Below, piece after piece: positions 46,605 to 57,739 of a DNA stretch of 64,000 nt (position 1 is its first letter; each line of letters begins with the position of its first letter). Below the pieces are notes generated by a model that saw only the letters and a list, made by a program, of their open reading frames with translations, did not search any database and had not been told where the DNA came from. This DNA comes from Isoetes taiwanensis. Its lineage: Eukaryota > Streptophyta > Lycopodiopsida > Isoetales > Isoetaceae. Where the stretch lies: the NCBI GenBank assembly GCA_021234155.1, contig JAJEKV010000008.1:6968445-7032444 (forward strand), given 5' to 3'. The translations under genes were made by a program, and so were the position numbers.

Positions 46605-46895
46605 ATAGACTGTGAGTAGAGTGGTTCCAATCTATAAGGCTAGTGATAGTCATTGCCCTACCGATTACTGCACAATCATGGTCTGGCAAAATTGTTTGTC
46701 AAGATCTTTGAACAACAATTGATGACATGGGTAGAGGAATCAAGGGTCCATGCACTTGGCCAAGCAAGTTTTAGACCTAATCACTCTATCGTTGACCATC
46801 TTTTCACATTGTGCACCCTGCTAGAAGATAGTTTAAATTAATAACATGTTGCTACTTTTGTGGATTTTACGAAGGCTTTTGCACAATTCCTAGGG
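46605..46895 (+). pseudogene. LINE reverse transcriptase fragment
   Basis: Frames read RVVPIYKASDSHCPTDY, then LAKLFVKIFEQQLMTWVEES, HALGQASFRPNHSIVDHLFT and, after a stop and a shift, HVATFVDFTKAF. These correspond to RT motifs 0-2 and the first catalytic aspartate motif (FVDF.KAF) of LINE ORF2. Frameshifts and loss of the YxDD part make it a dead fragment. It abuts a minus-strand LINE tail. Confidence 0.8.
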
Positions 46896-46936
46896 AGAAG
46901 CCATGTGGGAGGATTGTCATATATACGTATCCCTCA

Positions 46937-47070
46937 TGTTACGCACTAGCACCTCTAGTGATAACCAACACACCAAAAGGGCGGATCCTTCAAGGAAATC
47001 GTTATCCAATGGGCCCCAACCTTTCCAAGCTTTATCCCATATCCCACAGACCATATCAATTCCTCCTCCT
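46937..47070 (+). repeat. Dispersed LTR-like repeat, copy 2
   Basis: It begins TGTTACGCACTAGCACCTC and shares 'accaacacaccaaaagggcg', 'ttatccaatgggccccaacc' and 'accatatcaa' with copies 1 and 3. It is in the same orientation as copy 3, 669 bp away, with a repeat pair and a primer-binding-site-like motif between them. The pair could be the two LTRs of a small (TRIM-like) element transcribed on the minus strand. Confidence 0.6.
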
Positions 47071-47094
47071 CCTCCTCGAGATGCTTGCTCTCAA

Positions 47095-47200
47095 GCATGT
47101 GGAACACACCAATGTTGCCACGAGGAATTGAACCTGGCTCTGATACCAACTGTGACGTTCCTAACCGACATGCCCTTAACCAACTGGGCAAAACCGTCTA
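47095..47200 (-). other. tRNA-like segment with A and B boxes
   Basis: The minus strand reads GCCCAGTTGGTTAAGGGCAT (A-box-like), then TTGGTATCAGAGCCAGG and AGGTTCAATTCC (B-box-like), spaced as in a tRNA-derived SINE head. The TGGTATCAGAGC string is also the usual plant LTR primer-binding site. A SINE head and a PBS next to an LTR are both possible readings. Confidence 0.45.
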
Positions 47201-47455
47201 GACGTTTATGCCGGTGTCTTGGGAATGCCCCACAGGCACATTCAAGGTTCGAATACTCGAGCGGTCTACCATGGGCCCGTTACAGACTGTGACGTTCTTA
47301 ACCGACATGCCCCTAATCAACTGGGCAAAACCGTCTAGATGTTTATCAGTAGTCGCTTCTACCCATTTATGCCGGTGTCTCGGGAATGCCCCACAGGCAC
47401 ATTCAAAGTTCGAATACTCGAGCGGTCTAGCATGGGCCTGTTACAGTCTCTTTCA
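47151..47455. repeat. Two tandem copies of a 137-168 bp TGTGACG...TTACA repeat
   Basis: Copy 1 (47151-47284) and copy 2 (47288-47455) both begin TGTGACGTTC, contain 'caactgggcaaaaccgtcta', 'gaatgccccacaggcacatt' and 'cgaatactcgagcggtcta', and end GTTACA. Copy 2 has a 30-bp insertion. The TG...CA ends and a CTCTGATACCA motif just before copy 1 suggest small LTRs, as in TRIM elements. Confidence 0.65.
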
Positions 47456-47591
47456 CTAGAACTATGCTCGTCCTCGAGCATCCAAGACTATACCATGTCT
47501 ATGTCATACCATCACCATGTCACAATGATTACCAAGTCTTTGCAAATTACCCATGCATATAGGCACCCATGGAGACTCGAACTCGAGACCG

Positions 47592-47730
47592 GCTCTGATA
47601 CCAAATGTTATGCACTAGCACCTCTAGTGATGACCAACACACCAAAAGGGCGGACCCTTCAAGGAAAGCGTTATCCAATGGGCCCCAACCTTTCCAGACT
47701 TTATCCCATACCCCACATACCATATCACCT
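47592..47730 (-). mobile_element. Dispersed LTR-like repeat, copy 3, with adjacent PBS motif
   Basis: On the plus strand GCTCTGATACCA (47592-47603) is followed after two bases by TGTTATGCACTAGCACCTC. On the minus strand this is an LTR ending ...GCATAACA followed by TGGTATCAGAGC, the initiator-Met tRNA primer-binding site typical of plant LTR elements. Copies 1 and 2 carry the same terminus. Confidence 0.6.
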
Positions 47731-47739
47731 CATACAGTG

Positions 47740-49880
47740 TGGATCGATAACATACTTTGCTCTTTGATGTTATTATATCAATGATTGATATACTTGTTAT
47801 TTTAAATCCAATTTGAGAAGGCAAATCTCACATTTGACCGAGACATATAGTACCTTTAGATCACTTTGATCTAAGTGTCTTACTTTTAACATTTTAGCAG
47901 GCTTGTCTTTTCTACCCTAGCCTATTTGTGTGTCTACAATCTCACCTAAAATTTGACGTGGCTTTGTATGCACCCTTGGATCCTTTACTTTTCTGATCCA
48001 AATGCTCAACTTTGGCAATTGATTTGCTGCTTATTGTTATCTTAAGGCATCGTTCTGCCTTCTTGCATTCCAACGATATGCCTCCACGTTCAAAGGCCAT
48101 TTTGAATCATCAGAACAAGCGTTTAGTATGATCGAACCAATAATGATTTAGGTATATCAATTCCAGCCCTTGGTTCTATAGAATAGAATAGAATAGAATA
48201 GAATAGAATAGAATAGAATAGAATAGAATAGAATAGAATAGAATAGAATGTATTTTAAAAATAAAAAAAATCCTTGTATGAGAATATGGCTGCCATCAAA
48301 TCTAAAATTGTGCATATCAAAAACACATTCCATGAGCACACTGGTAGTCGTAATGATGCTGAAAATGTTGATAGCGAAAGTATTGCTTCAATGCTAGAGT
48401 GGATGATTTGCTGGAAAAACAAGAGCAGGGAAGTTGGAGAATTCCTTAGGCTTACATGAAAAGGAGGAGAATAACATCAAGGATGAAGTTCGAGAATTCC
48501 TTAGGCACTGATTGCAACTGACAGAGGAATGCGTACAGGCTGGGAAAGGAAACAACTGGAGACCGCAATACACTGGTAAAATTTGTGAGTCAAGAAGAAA
48601 AAATGAGGGTGATGCAGAAGCGCACAGCTCTAAAAGGGCAAAAATGGTATTCTTCATCCAACTACGGCAACTCATATTGCTCATCAAAGTTCATATGTTT
48701 CCTTTGTAGTGATTATTTCATGGGATCTTATCTCAAGCTTACTTCTGTTATTGTTACTCCTACTTTTTATTATAAGAGGACCTTCCTAGAAAAATATGCT
48801 TTCAATTAGCATTTTGAAATGGAAAAGGATTTCCTTAGTATAAAATGAGGGTATAAGCCCATAGGCAAATATATGAACATTATTTTTCTCACTTTTTCTG
48901 AAAAACATCATGCTAAAAGACTTCCCAACTTTGTACATCTCCTCACTTCTTATTGTTTCATGCTGTGGACAACAAGAATATGGTTGTGTGGCTTTCCCCT
49001 TTAAGGATACTTATGCTTTATACTTTGTTTGATGTAAGATAAAATTTGCTTCATGGGGATCAACGTCTAGTGCTCAAACTTTATGCAATTCTTAGTGCTA
49101 TATGTTGCTTTCTTCCTATTCATTTATCTAACTATTATCTTGGAATGAATTAGATTGAGTTGAATTGCATTGATTTCTATCATTCATGGAGACCAGAATG
49201 CCTATGGAGCCCACACAGTTGGCATGCTTAGCTCAGACATTTGGAGCATATCATTCTAGATCTTAATGCTCATGCGATTGCAATGCAATATTCTTGCTTA
49301 TCTGAAAATGCACATAAGTCTTTATGGATGAATGACATGATCGAGCTTAGACGTGTGCATCACTGGGAACGCTTGGAACTTTTGGCAAGATCTGTCTAGA
49401 TTTGCTGGACAAGTTGAGAACACATATATAAAAAAGGAAGGATGAAGGATTTTAGATAAGGTTACTCCACGACATTTGGCAAGCATTTCAAACATGTTAT
49501 TATTTGCTTACATAGAGTGAATGCAGGTAGGACTCATTGATATAGTGTGTGCACCTCATAGACATATTGGTCTCCCCTTTCTTTAAGGATGATATACTTT
49601 ATTACTAAAAGTAAAAAACAAAATGGAAAGAGGGTCATCGGTTCTTCCGGACGAGAGTTCTCATGATGCCACGTAGCTGTCGCCCACACTTCGGAATAGA
49701 AGTTGGGCTGGGTATTCCGCTCATCCGGTGAGCAAAGCAAGCATCCGTTGAGCGAAGCAAGAGCATGAGGTGACATGAGGTAAGTTCTTAATTTTCTCTG
49801 TGCGGCTCCCTCTTTCCATTTTGTTGCAGAAGGGAAGCAAGGGCTCCCTTTCCGCAACAGTGGCAGGAGCCCTGTGACCG
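47740..49880. other. Intergenic stretch with a (GAATA)n microsatellite
   Basis: No gene recognised. A pure GAATA microsatellite of about 14 units occupies 48180-48250. A short duplicated 'gagaattccttaggc' occurs at about 48437 and 48491. The rest gives short, motif-free ORFs. Confidence 0.6.
48180..48250. repeat. (GAATA)n microsatellite
   Basis: Uninterrupted pentanucleotide repeat of about 14 units, followed by 'gtattttaaaaat'. Some LINE ends in this window carry simple-repeat tails next to a ttttaacgtcc string. That signature is absent here, so this is called only a microsatellite. Confidence 0.95.
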
Positions 49881-49882
49881 GC

Positions 49883-50009
49883 ATGTTATTGGGGAATGGA
49901 GCACGATATCCCTTTCTGGTTTGAAAGGGACCCGCTCCTGGCTAACACCGATCGCGGGACCCCCCCTTCCAAACCGGAAAGGGATCCCATGCCCCATTCC
50001 CCAATACAT
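49883..50009. repeat. Imperfect inverted repeat, ~40-bp arms (MITE-like)
   Basis: The left arm, about 49883-49927 ('attggggaatggagcacgat' then 'atccctttctggtttgaa'), pairs with the right arm, about 49966-50009 ('ttccaaaccggaaagggatc' then 'ccatgccccattccccaat'), with a few mismatches and a central GC-rich loop. It would fold into a long stem. It could be a small MITE or a hairpin RNA source; no flanking target duplication was established. Confidence 0.75.
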
Positions 50010-50791
50010 AATACATATGTAGAGACAAAAATTAAAAACACAGTGATTAAATAGATCCAACTGAGAAAAGCCACTTGTCTTAACAATTTTATGCAAGCTA
50101 GACTGATTTATTCTCGTAACAAAGAGGAGACTAATGTATATATCTTCATGAGAGATAAAGTTAACCAGGTCGATGTTCCACATCTATAGAATCATGAACA
50201 ACAACTTGATCAACCTCTAGTCTCGTGCCACTGAATCAAATTGACATTCAAATATTAGTAATAGATAGTGGAGCTACAAGGTGAACTAAAGCATATTGAG
50301 GAGCTAAGCTGTGAGCTCAATTCTTTCTTCACATTCTGCAATATGATATTTAGTGTGACAAAGGCAAGATTGCACAATAGATATTGTATCATGTTTGAAC
50401 CAATTGCTAAATTGTGTAGGAGGCAACCTAGCCGCTGCATCAAAAGAACCCTAAAGAGCAAGAAAACTAGGTATAGGTCTAAGAGAAGCAGATGATAAGC
50501 ATAGACAACACTAAAAGCAGTGCGGTGGTTTCTGCTTACGTAGACCGAGATGCGGATTTAGGAAGAGAAAGTGCTACAATCCACACTCGCGATAATAGGT
50601 CAGAGTCAAAAGAAAGAGGCAATAAGGCAAGAATTATTCGGTAAATTAAGCGACAAGGTAAGTACATATCATGTATTGGAGAAGAAGTAGAAGCACCAAC
50701 TATCATTTAGAGGTACCTATAGCCGGGATACACAGTCTAGAAGTGGTAAACTAGTGTTTGCTATGGTGGCCGAAATCTAAAAACTCCAAAC

Positions 50792-51094
50792 TTGGCCCAA
50801 CTAGACTTAGCAAAACTATTGAACTATAGACAATGGAAAGATCACATCTTCAACTTTTCAATGCATCAACAAATACTCAAATCCAACACTTCAAATAGGA
50901 GTTATAGAGAAAATTACTTCAGGACTCTACGTGGTGTCCATCACATTGGCATTGAGATAATCAATAGAATGGTGAATGCAGTTGTTTATCGTGGTGGCGC
51001 GGCGATTGTACTTGATGAATGCCTACAGATCCATGGCTCTATTATAATAGTGCTATTTGAAGTTTCATGCCCTTCTGTTGTCATTTATTTCTAG
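50792..51094 (+). pseudogene. Decayed LINE ORF1 C-terminus
   Basis: The end of this open frame (NAVVYRGGAAIVLDECLQIH) resembles KWAVYRGGTAIVRDQWPQN from the intact ORF1 on the minus strand at 45.2 kb. The upstream part is not recognisable. What follows (51094 on) contains 'gggcttttgcc' and 'gatggggatatacgccc', loosely like the ORF1-only 3' UTR, and no ORF2 motif. Confidence 0.45.
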
Positions 51095-51099
51095 TAGGT

Positions 51100-53430
51100 T
51101 TATACACCTACATTTTGTTTTGTTCATTTGTGACTGGGCTTTTGCCTTAATTCTGTGATGGGGATATACGCCCTTGATTGGTTTGACCTTCATGTCCTGT
51201 TCGTTTGTATCATCTCATGGCCCTTAGTGGTGGCAGTGAATGTTATAATACCAACCTCTCTATCTATCAGTTGAATTTTTACACATGGCTATCTGGATAA
51301 ATTATAATATTGTGGCAGATATTGCGCAAGGTTTACCACCAACAATGTAAAGCTTTTTTCTATGATTTAGAAGTATCATGGCTATTTAACTATTACCATA
51401 CCAACTTGTTGTCTCATTAACATAGTTGGGGGAATCACTCCCCTTCAATGGCCCACTTTTTGCCCCTTAGTTGCCCACTTTTTACCCTTTAATAGCCCAC
51501 CTTTACCCTTTCATAGCTCACCTTTACCCTTTAATAGCCCCCCTTAAAAGTGATTGAAATCGAACTAGATGCATGGTCTATTAATGAGCACTTGTGGGCC
51601 AATGAAGGTCAAGTGTGAGCATTTGGTCCATTGAAGGGCTTTTAGTGGTCCATTGAAGGGCATCTGGTGGTCTATTGAGATCAAAATAATGACAGAACTT
51701 AAAGTCTTCATAGCGAGCTTTTAATTTGTCAAATGACTCGTGTTTAGTATCATTTGAAAGTTAAAACTTTTAGATTTCATTATATTCTATCAAAATAGGA
51801 GATTAGACCCATTATAATAAAAATTTTACCCGTAAGTGGGCGCTTTTTGGGCACCCTCCCGTAAGTAGGATCTAAAGTTGCAAAATATTTTGTTTTTTTA
51901 GCATACACGTGTTTTAAACTTTCATAAACTTGTGATGTGTTGACTATGGACTTATCCTATAACGGTTTATGGGATTTTGGCTCTTTACAACTCATCTTGG
52001 GAATACATATGATTCTTTTGGATGAGAAAAACTTATGGAAACTTCTATTTATGGGGGAGTCTAATGTGTACTATCTTTTCATGATGAGATATTCCTTGTG
52101 TTCTCTTATTGACCAATGGATATTTAACGATTATGCTAAGCGTAGGCACATAAAAAGGTTAAGGTAAAGTTCACTTTCCACGGTGTCGATTGCCTGATAT
52201 TTTATATTTATAATTTATAAAACGATTATATTGTTGAATATGACTATCACATGAGCATATAGTGCGCTAGTGTGTATTCATATATGGTAGCAATCTTGCA
52301 GATTGACCTACGAATCCTCAACAGTTATGTTGACACTATTATGAAAATAATGGATGATAATTTAGAAAAACTAGTAGCATAATGATTATATAATTAAAAA
52401 TTTTTAGATTGCTTTGACTAGATGCACACAAGTATAAGGAAACCAAAAAACATGTCATAACTTGTTTGATATTGTCACAAATATACATACAGGAGGACAA
52501 GATCATGTAGCCAAAATGAGATGTTTGGTTTGTAGATGGTCTTATTCCCTAGAACACAATCATGAACTTAGTTGTTTTCCTACAGCAAGTGGGCATCATG
52601 ACATGTTGAATGAATACATGTTCTATTAAACTTGGGGATTGCTTAACTTACATTTCCGATGAATAAGAAATGTTCTTCATTGTTAAACATTAATGCACGA
52701 ACAAGGACTAGATAATAGCCATTAAATCTTAGAACATGTTATTTAAGATGCTTTATTTCACATCAAGCTATATGAAAGGCATGATTGGTGGCATTATTAA
52801 GCTTAGATATCCAAGACTTCTCAACATGGTTCGTTAGAAGAGGAGCCTAGATGTGTGTTAACACATGGGCCATTATTCTCAACGATACGGAAAGTAGATT
52901 ATGGGATCAAAGAACATGATATTTGAAAGTTAACACGTGGTTTTGATCACATGGTATATAGAGTCTTCACCGTTATGAAAGAAGATACCTTGAACATGGT
53001 GACTTCAAATGGCTAGGCAATAAATTAATGCAAATATTACTCATGTTGAAAGCTTTTCTTAAAGCCTATATATACTTATATTAAAGTACCTAAGCGCACT
53101 ATAGATGTAGAAGTCGAGGTATTATAAGAAAATTGTCAACAAAACATGTGATTATTATGTTCATAAAATTCAACTATCCATGACTAGAATCGCATTTATA
53201 TAATACAAAACTATGAAAAGCAAAATTATTTGTGAATTACTACATTCTTGATGCTTTTCTTGCACTTGAAGAAACTAAATCGATCATATCTATGACTTAC
53301 GATGTCATGATTGTGAAGGCTATCCAAATTATTATGGTCTCAATTATTTCAATTAGACAAGTTATTGATGATAGGACCATAATATTGAACATGAAAAAGA
53401 AGAAGATATCTAAGCATTTTTAATGTAAGA
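51100..53430. other. Non-coding stretch, no recognised genes
   Basis: AT-rich sequence with closed frames. A short local repeat of 'ttgcccactttt..cccttta' and 'tagcccacctttaccctttc' type lies at about 51455-51545, with 'ggtccattgaagggc' variants at 51620-51690. Nothing else is assignable. Confidence 0.6.
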
Positions 53431-53436
53431 TATGAA

Positions 53437-54231
53437 TTGTCTAATGCAATAGCTTTATGCACTCACTCACTCGCTCTCCCCAACCTTGCTTATGTCATTG
53501 CAATGGGTCCACATCGCCTTAAAGCTGGAAGAAGAAACGAGCTCAGCGGTTCTCTCAATGGAATGTGCAGGAGCACAAGTGCAGACAGGTCCAAACTGAA
53601 GAAGATCGCCATCACTTGAAGCAATATCTTGATGCTTGCTTCCTTAGTAAACTTTGAGATGTAGGTACTCTAGAACATGCTAAAAAGACAAACTACCAGT
53701 AACAGATCAATCCCATGCTCACATGAGGTCTACAACGCTACTTGCATATACATTTGACCATGAAGAGGTGCAAAGATAGCTTCCATTTGCACAAGGGCAT
53801 ATCGCCTCCGCATTGAGATATGCAGATGGATTTAGGAGGCACATGAGGACTGGCTTTGTCCGATTGTCAACTGGGAGTCGTTGAGGATGAATGCCACGCC
53901 CTTCAGAATTGTCTGACATTTGACCATATTGGGGCACACTATATTGCGTTAGTCTCGCCTAACCAGCCGTTACATGTGCTGTTAGACACAACGGCAGTGG
54001 GGTTACTGGGATCATATCTTCAAGAGATCATAGATATGCGCAATCATATTTGTCCTTCGGCGTGGTATTGAAAAACATCCTAATTTATCATTATCAATAT
54101 GCTTATTACTGTCAAGGTTTTTCCCTCAAAAACCCTTCGAGAAAGGGGGAAGGGTAATCCTGACAACACTACACTTGTTGGGCTCTTTGATTGAATCCCG
54201 TCCATCCATCCATCCATCCATCCATCCATCT
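53437..54231 (+). pseudogene. LINE ORF2 C-terminus and 3' end with (CATC)n tail
   Basis: Frames include MGPHRLKAGRRNE (about 53500-53540), like the ESPHRLKQCWKEN segment of the minus-strand LINE at 58 kb, and LGVVEDECHALQNCLTFDHI (53871-53930). The latter is the Cys/His 'VEDE.H.L..C' element found after LINE RT domains. It ends with the shared 3' UTR motif 'ggtttttccctcaaaaaccc' and eight CATC units (54198-54231). The 5' part is missing, as is usual for truncated LINE insertions. Confidence 0.7.
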
Positions 54232-54542
54232 ATTCAACAATAATAGTACTTTAAAATGAAAATTAGCATGTAATATATGCTTGTTAATTTTATGGAGATG
54301 ACCTTGGCCTAATTCGACAATGAGTTGGGGTTCTATTGTTAGTGAGTAAACTTTTTAGAAAATGCTACCAAGAATTGCATAGGTCCTGAAGAATACCATT
54401 AATGATGTGTATAGGAAAATGACTTCATGTATGATTGGCATAACATGCTTTAGAGACCCCTTAATTCATGTTTCATAGGCATAGCTATGCAATGTGCCTA
54501 TGGACTCGATAACACAAAAAATGGATAGGCATGTCATGGGAG

Positions 54543-54544
<2 letters not shown>

Positions 54545-54573
<29 letters not shown>

Positions 54574-55153
54574 GTTCTTGCTGGCCATATGCAACATTAT
54601 TGGACTACCCCCGCATTCTCGTTGCCCATGAAGAAGCGCGGGATCATCGCGTCCATTCGAGCGAGGCCCACCATCTTCGGCTTGAGACGGGTTCTGGATT
54701 GGAGAGCCACGCCAGACGTGCTTTGTCGGTGTTGCCGGGGGGTTGTTGAGGATGAAAGCCATGCCTTCCGTGAGTCGTCCCGGCCTATAGTCGATCCGGG
54801 CTCGCTTCATACGTTGGTGCGACTGGTCTACCAGTCCCTTTACCACGAAGCTACTCGATGCAGCCGTCGCTTCGATCCCTTGGCTCCTACCTCCAGGAGG
54901 TTTTGGATCTGCGGACTCACCTCTGTTCCCGCGCGCCTACCTGAGGTGCCGAGAATTCATGTGTATATGTATATTTGTACAGCTGCCAGCAGGCTTGTTG
55001 CTGCGACGGTTTTTCCCTCGTAAGGGGGTTTCTTAATCCGGGTAGCAATGGGCTTGCTGCACCCGTGTAATTTGGGTCCCATAGGCCGATTGGCCTCCGC
55101 GGACGATAAAAGAACCTTCCTTCCTTCCTTCCTTCCTTCCTTCCTTCCTTCCT
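54545..55153 (+). pseudogene. 5'-truncated LINE: ORF2 C-terminus and 3' end with (TTCC)n tail
   Basis: After a T28-30 run (54545-54573) the frames read HLRLETGSGLESHARRALSV and, shifted by one, CRCCRGVVEDESHAFRESSR, the HxLRxETG...C..C...VEDE.H module of LINE ORF2. The 3' UTR has GTTTTTCCCTCG, GGGTTTCTTAATCCGGG, TTTGGGTCCCATAGGCCG and CGCGGACGATAAAAGAACC, then nine TTCC units (55117-55153). The fourth zinc-ligand position after VEDESHAF is not an obvious Cys. Confidence 0.75.
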
Positions 55154-55214
55154 AAGAAATGTATAAGGGGACTTGCTATAGAAAAATCATCGGCCCCTGA
55201 AGAAGACAGCGAGA

Positions 55215-55690
55215 AAAATGAAATCGATCCACGTAGCGAATCGAGATTCTCGGGCAAGACGAGCATCGATGCATTGCATGCACGCATTACATGCATTTTT
55301 GGGCGGCACATCCGGTTGGGAGATTATTATTTATTGTGGAGTTCTTCTTGGGCTTCTCATTGGTGCTTTCCCTTCTCTCAGCAATTTCGTTGTTCTAACC
55401 TTTCCTATCTTTGCCTTTTGTCTTGCATAGGACAGTCCTTTGACCTTCGTCTTGGATCTAGTTTGTCAAAATTTGAAAGTCCTCTGATATTAGGATGTTA
55501 TTCTATCTTGCAAGTCATATCATAAGAATGCAATTGATCCTAGTAGTGGATTGAGACTCTTGGTCAAGGCGAGCATCCATGCATTTGCATATGTTGCATG
55601 CATCACATGCATTTTTGAATCACACATTTGATTGGGAGATTATTATTTATTGTAGAGTTCTTTGGCTCCTCATTGGTGCTTTCTCATCTG
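55215..55690. repeat. Diverged direct repeat of ~150 bp, period ~315 bp
   Basis: The block at about 55215-55375 and the block at about 55527-55685 share 'gcgagcatc.atgcat', 'catgcatttttg', 'gattgggagattattattta' and 'ctcattggtgctttc' in order. Identity is roughly 75-80%. They directly follow a LINE insertion tail. No coding content recognised. Confidence 0.7.
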
Positions 55691-55699
55691 TCAGTAGTT

Positions 55700-57100
55700 C
55701 CCTTGTTTCTCACCCTCCCTCCCTTAATTTTGTTAATTATATAAATGTTGTTTATTAAAATTGTCACATGGCACTCATGACCAACTCCTCATATTTCGAG
55801 GTTTTGTGACGTGGCATGCCTGAACAGCCTCTTGCTTTTCGAGTTTTTTGTTTTATTAGTATTGTATTTTAGTGTTGGTGATGTGCAAATACAGAAGTGA
55901 CGCGTGATTTCAGTGACTCTGTGAAGCATGGGATTTTTATGGGAGCATTGTAGCAGCCTTGTGTTGTCCAAGCCCCTTCCTGATATCACTAGGTTTTTTC
56001 CTCAAAAACCCGAAAGTGGGGGAGTTTTTTAATCCCCACCTTGGCAAGTACACTGGCCAACATCTGAGCAAACAATTTTAGTTTTGGGGTCCCGGTGATA
56101 TGACTGGATATTCCTTATGTTTTTTAATTTTTATGGGTAGCTTGCAATATGCAGCTATCCACTCTATAATATTGTAAAACACTGTTGTTGAAAGTTGCGA
56201 GCCGCAGCATGAGAATATAAAGCGTGACCATCGTGGTATATATTAGTGGCTATTCTTCGCCATTTAGCTAAAATTTGGGATTGACCATTAGAGTTTTGGC
56301 GACTTAATAGGATAAAAATCTCAAAAAATAAAGAACTTTGGCCAAATATAAATGTGGTTCTTTGAACTTTTTGAAAGATTTACCAAAGTATCTAAAATTT
56401 CCCAAGGTATTTTTCTTACTTTGGCTAGATTCTACTAGTTGTAATTGAATGTTTACAAAATTTTGTAATAAAGCTCCAAAAATATAAATCTGGCTAATGT
56501 TTTATCTTTATTCTTCTAGAAACTTTAGCTAAAGTATAATTAAAAATTAGAGGAATTCCATGTAACTACAACTAAACCAAGTTCATATTTTAAGATTGAA
56601 GACTTCTTAATCTATACCCTGGAGACCATAAAGGCAAGTTTGCAAAGTTTTATTATTGGGATGACCAATTGTGCTTTAGGATTTTCGAGAAAAACACTAA
56701 TGATAACCAATCACCAGGGTCTTGATGCCAAGGTGTTGAAGGTGAAAATCCAAGCAATTAATGAGCAAAAACTAGATCGTCTTACCAAATAAACATGCAT
56801 CAAAAGCTGGCTCAGACAAGTATCCAAAAGACCTCCTAAAATTACACCTCACCATTCTCTATGAAAAGAAAATAATAATATATATAGAAAAGCCGTCATT
56901 GCTGTGACACTTGCATTATACATACACGCAGGATGTTTGTAGAATGTCGCGTCACTACTTCTGGCCCATGGACAGAATTGTACATATGCATTTATGTTGT
57001 ACGACAACTTAAGAATGTATATATTGCTTAATAGGATGAACTTGCAATTGTTTAATGTGTATATATGCTGTGCTAACTAAAATATCATTCTTGTAGCACT
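55700..57100. other. Non-coding stretch with a LINE 3'-UTR fragment
   Basis: At about 55988-56100 'aggttttttcctcaaaaacc', 'ttttttaatccccacc' and 'ttggggtcccgg' match the 3' UTR motif of the LINE ends at 54.1 and 55.0 kb, without a recognisable tail. The remainder is AT-rich and without genes. Confidence 0.55.
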
Positions 57101-57111
57101 TTATCATAGAG

Positions 57112-57616
57112 ATGGCTACAAAGGACGTGCAACAAGGGGAGATGGTATGGCGATGCCACCCAAATATAGGACTTAGGCAGATAAAGTGTGAGTATTGTAA
57201 TGTTCTTCTTTCCTAGACAGTAGATTTACATCATAAAGAGGTATGTAGGGTAGGATATAAATTTCTTGAATTTCCTTTTGAAATAGTAGTACCCTCTCAT
57301 CTTAACATTAATAACTTGTTTTTGCATTAGGGAGGTGCATAACGAGTTCTGCAAAGATACGTCGTCTAATGACAACTATCCATGCACTCATACCCATGAC
57401 CATGATGGGGAGGGGCATTTGGGGATGATGATGCAGGGGAGGGGGCAGCTATTCATCAGAGGGATAAGCACAGTGAGGTGTCTTGGCTTCCTTGTGCATG
57501 AGGCGCACATGAGAGGCATGAGGATGCCCCTACAAATGATGCTACATGGGAAAAATAAAGGGGAAAGAGGCACATTCCTGAACATGAGCAGTGTAGAAGG
57601 CAGAATACTTGATTAG
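57112..57616 (+). pseudogene. Possible BED-zinc-finger/hAT transposase relic
   Basis: The frame at about 57112-57216 reads MATKDVQQGEMVWRCHPNIG then LRQIKCEYCNVLLS. It resembles the start of plant BED-finger hAT transposases (W.......GG...VKCNYC...) with a C-x2-C pair. A later 93-codon frame (57335-57616), after a possible intron, begins REVHNEFCKDTSSND and is rich in His, Met and Gly; it has no clear match. The identification is tentative. Confidence 0.3.
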
Positions 57617-57739
57617 CCAATAGAAGAGGAAGTATAGGGCTAGAGCATGCACACAGATGACTGTAGAGTGGAGTAACATAGAGCAGACACTACCACCATT
57701 AGCATTAACATGGGTTGCTCCACAGGGAAGGGACCAATA

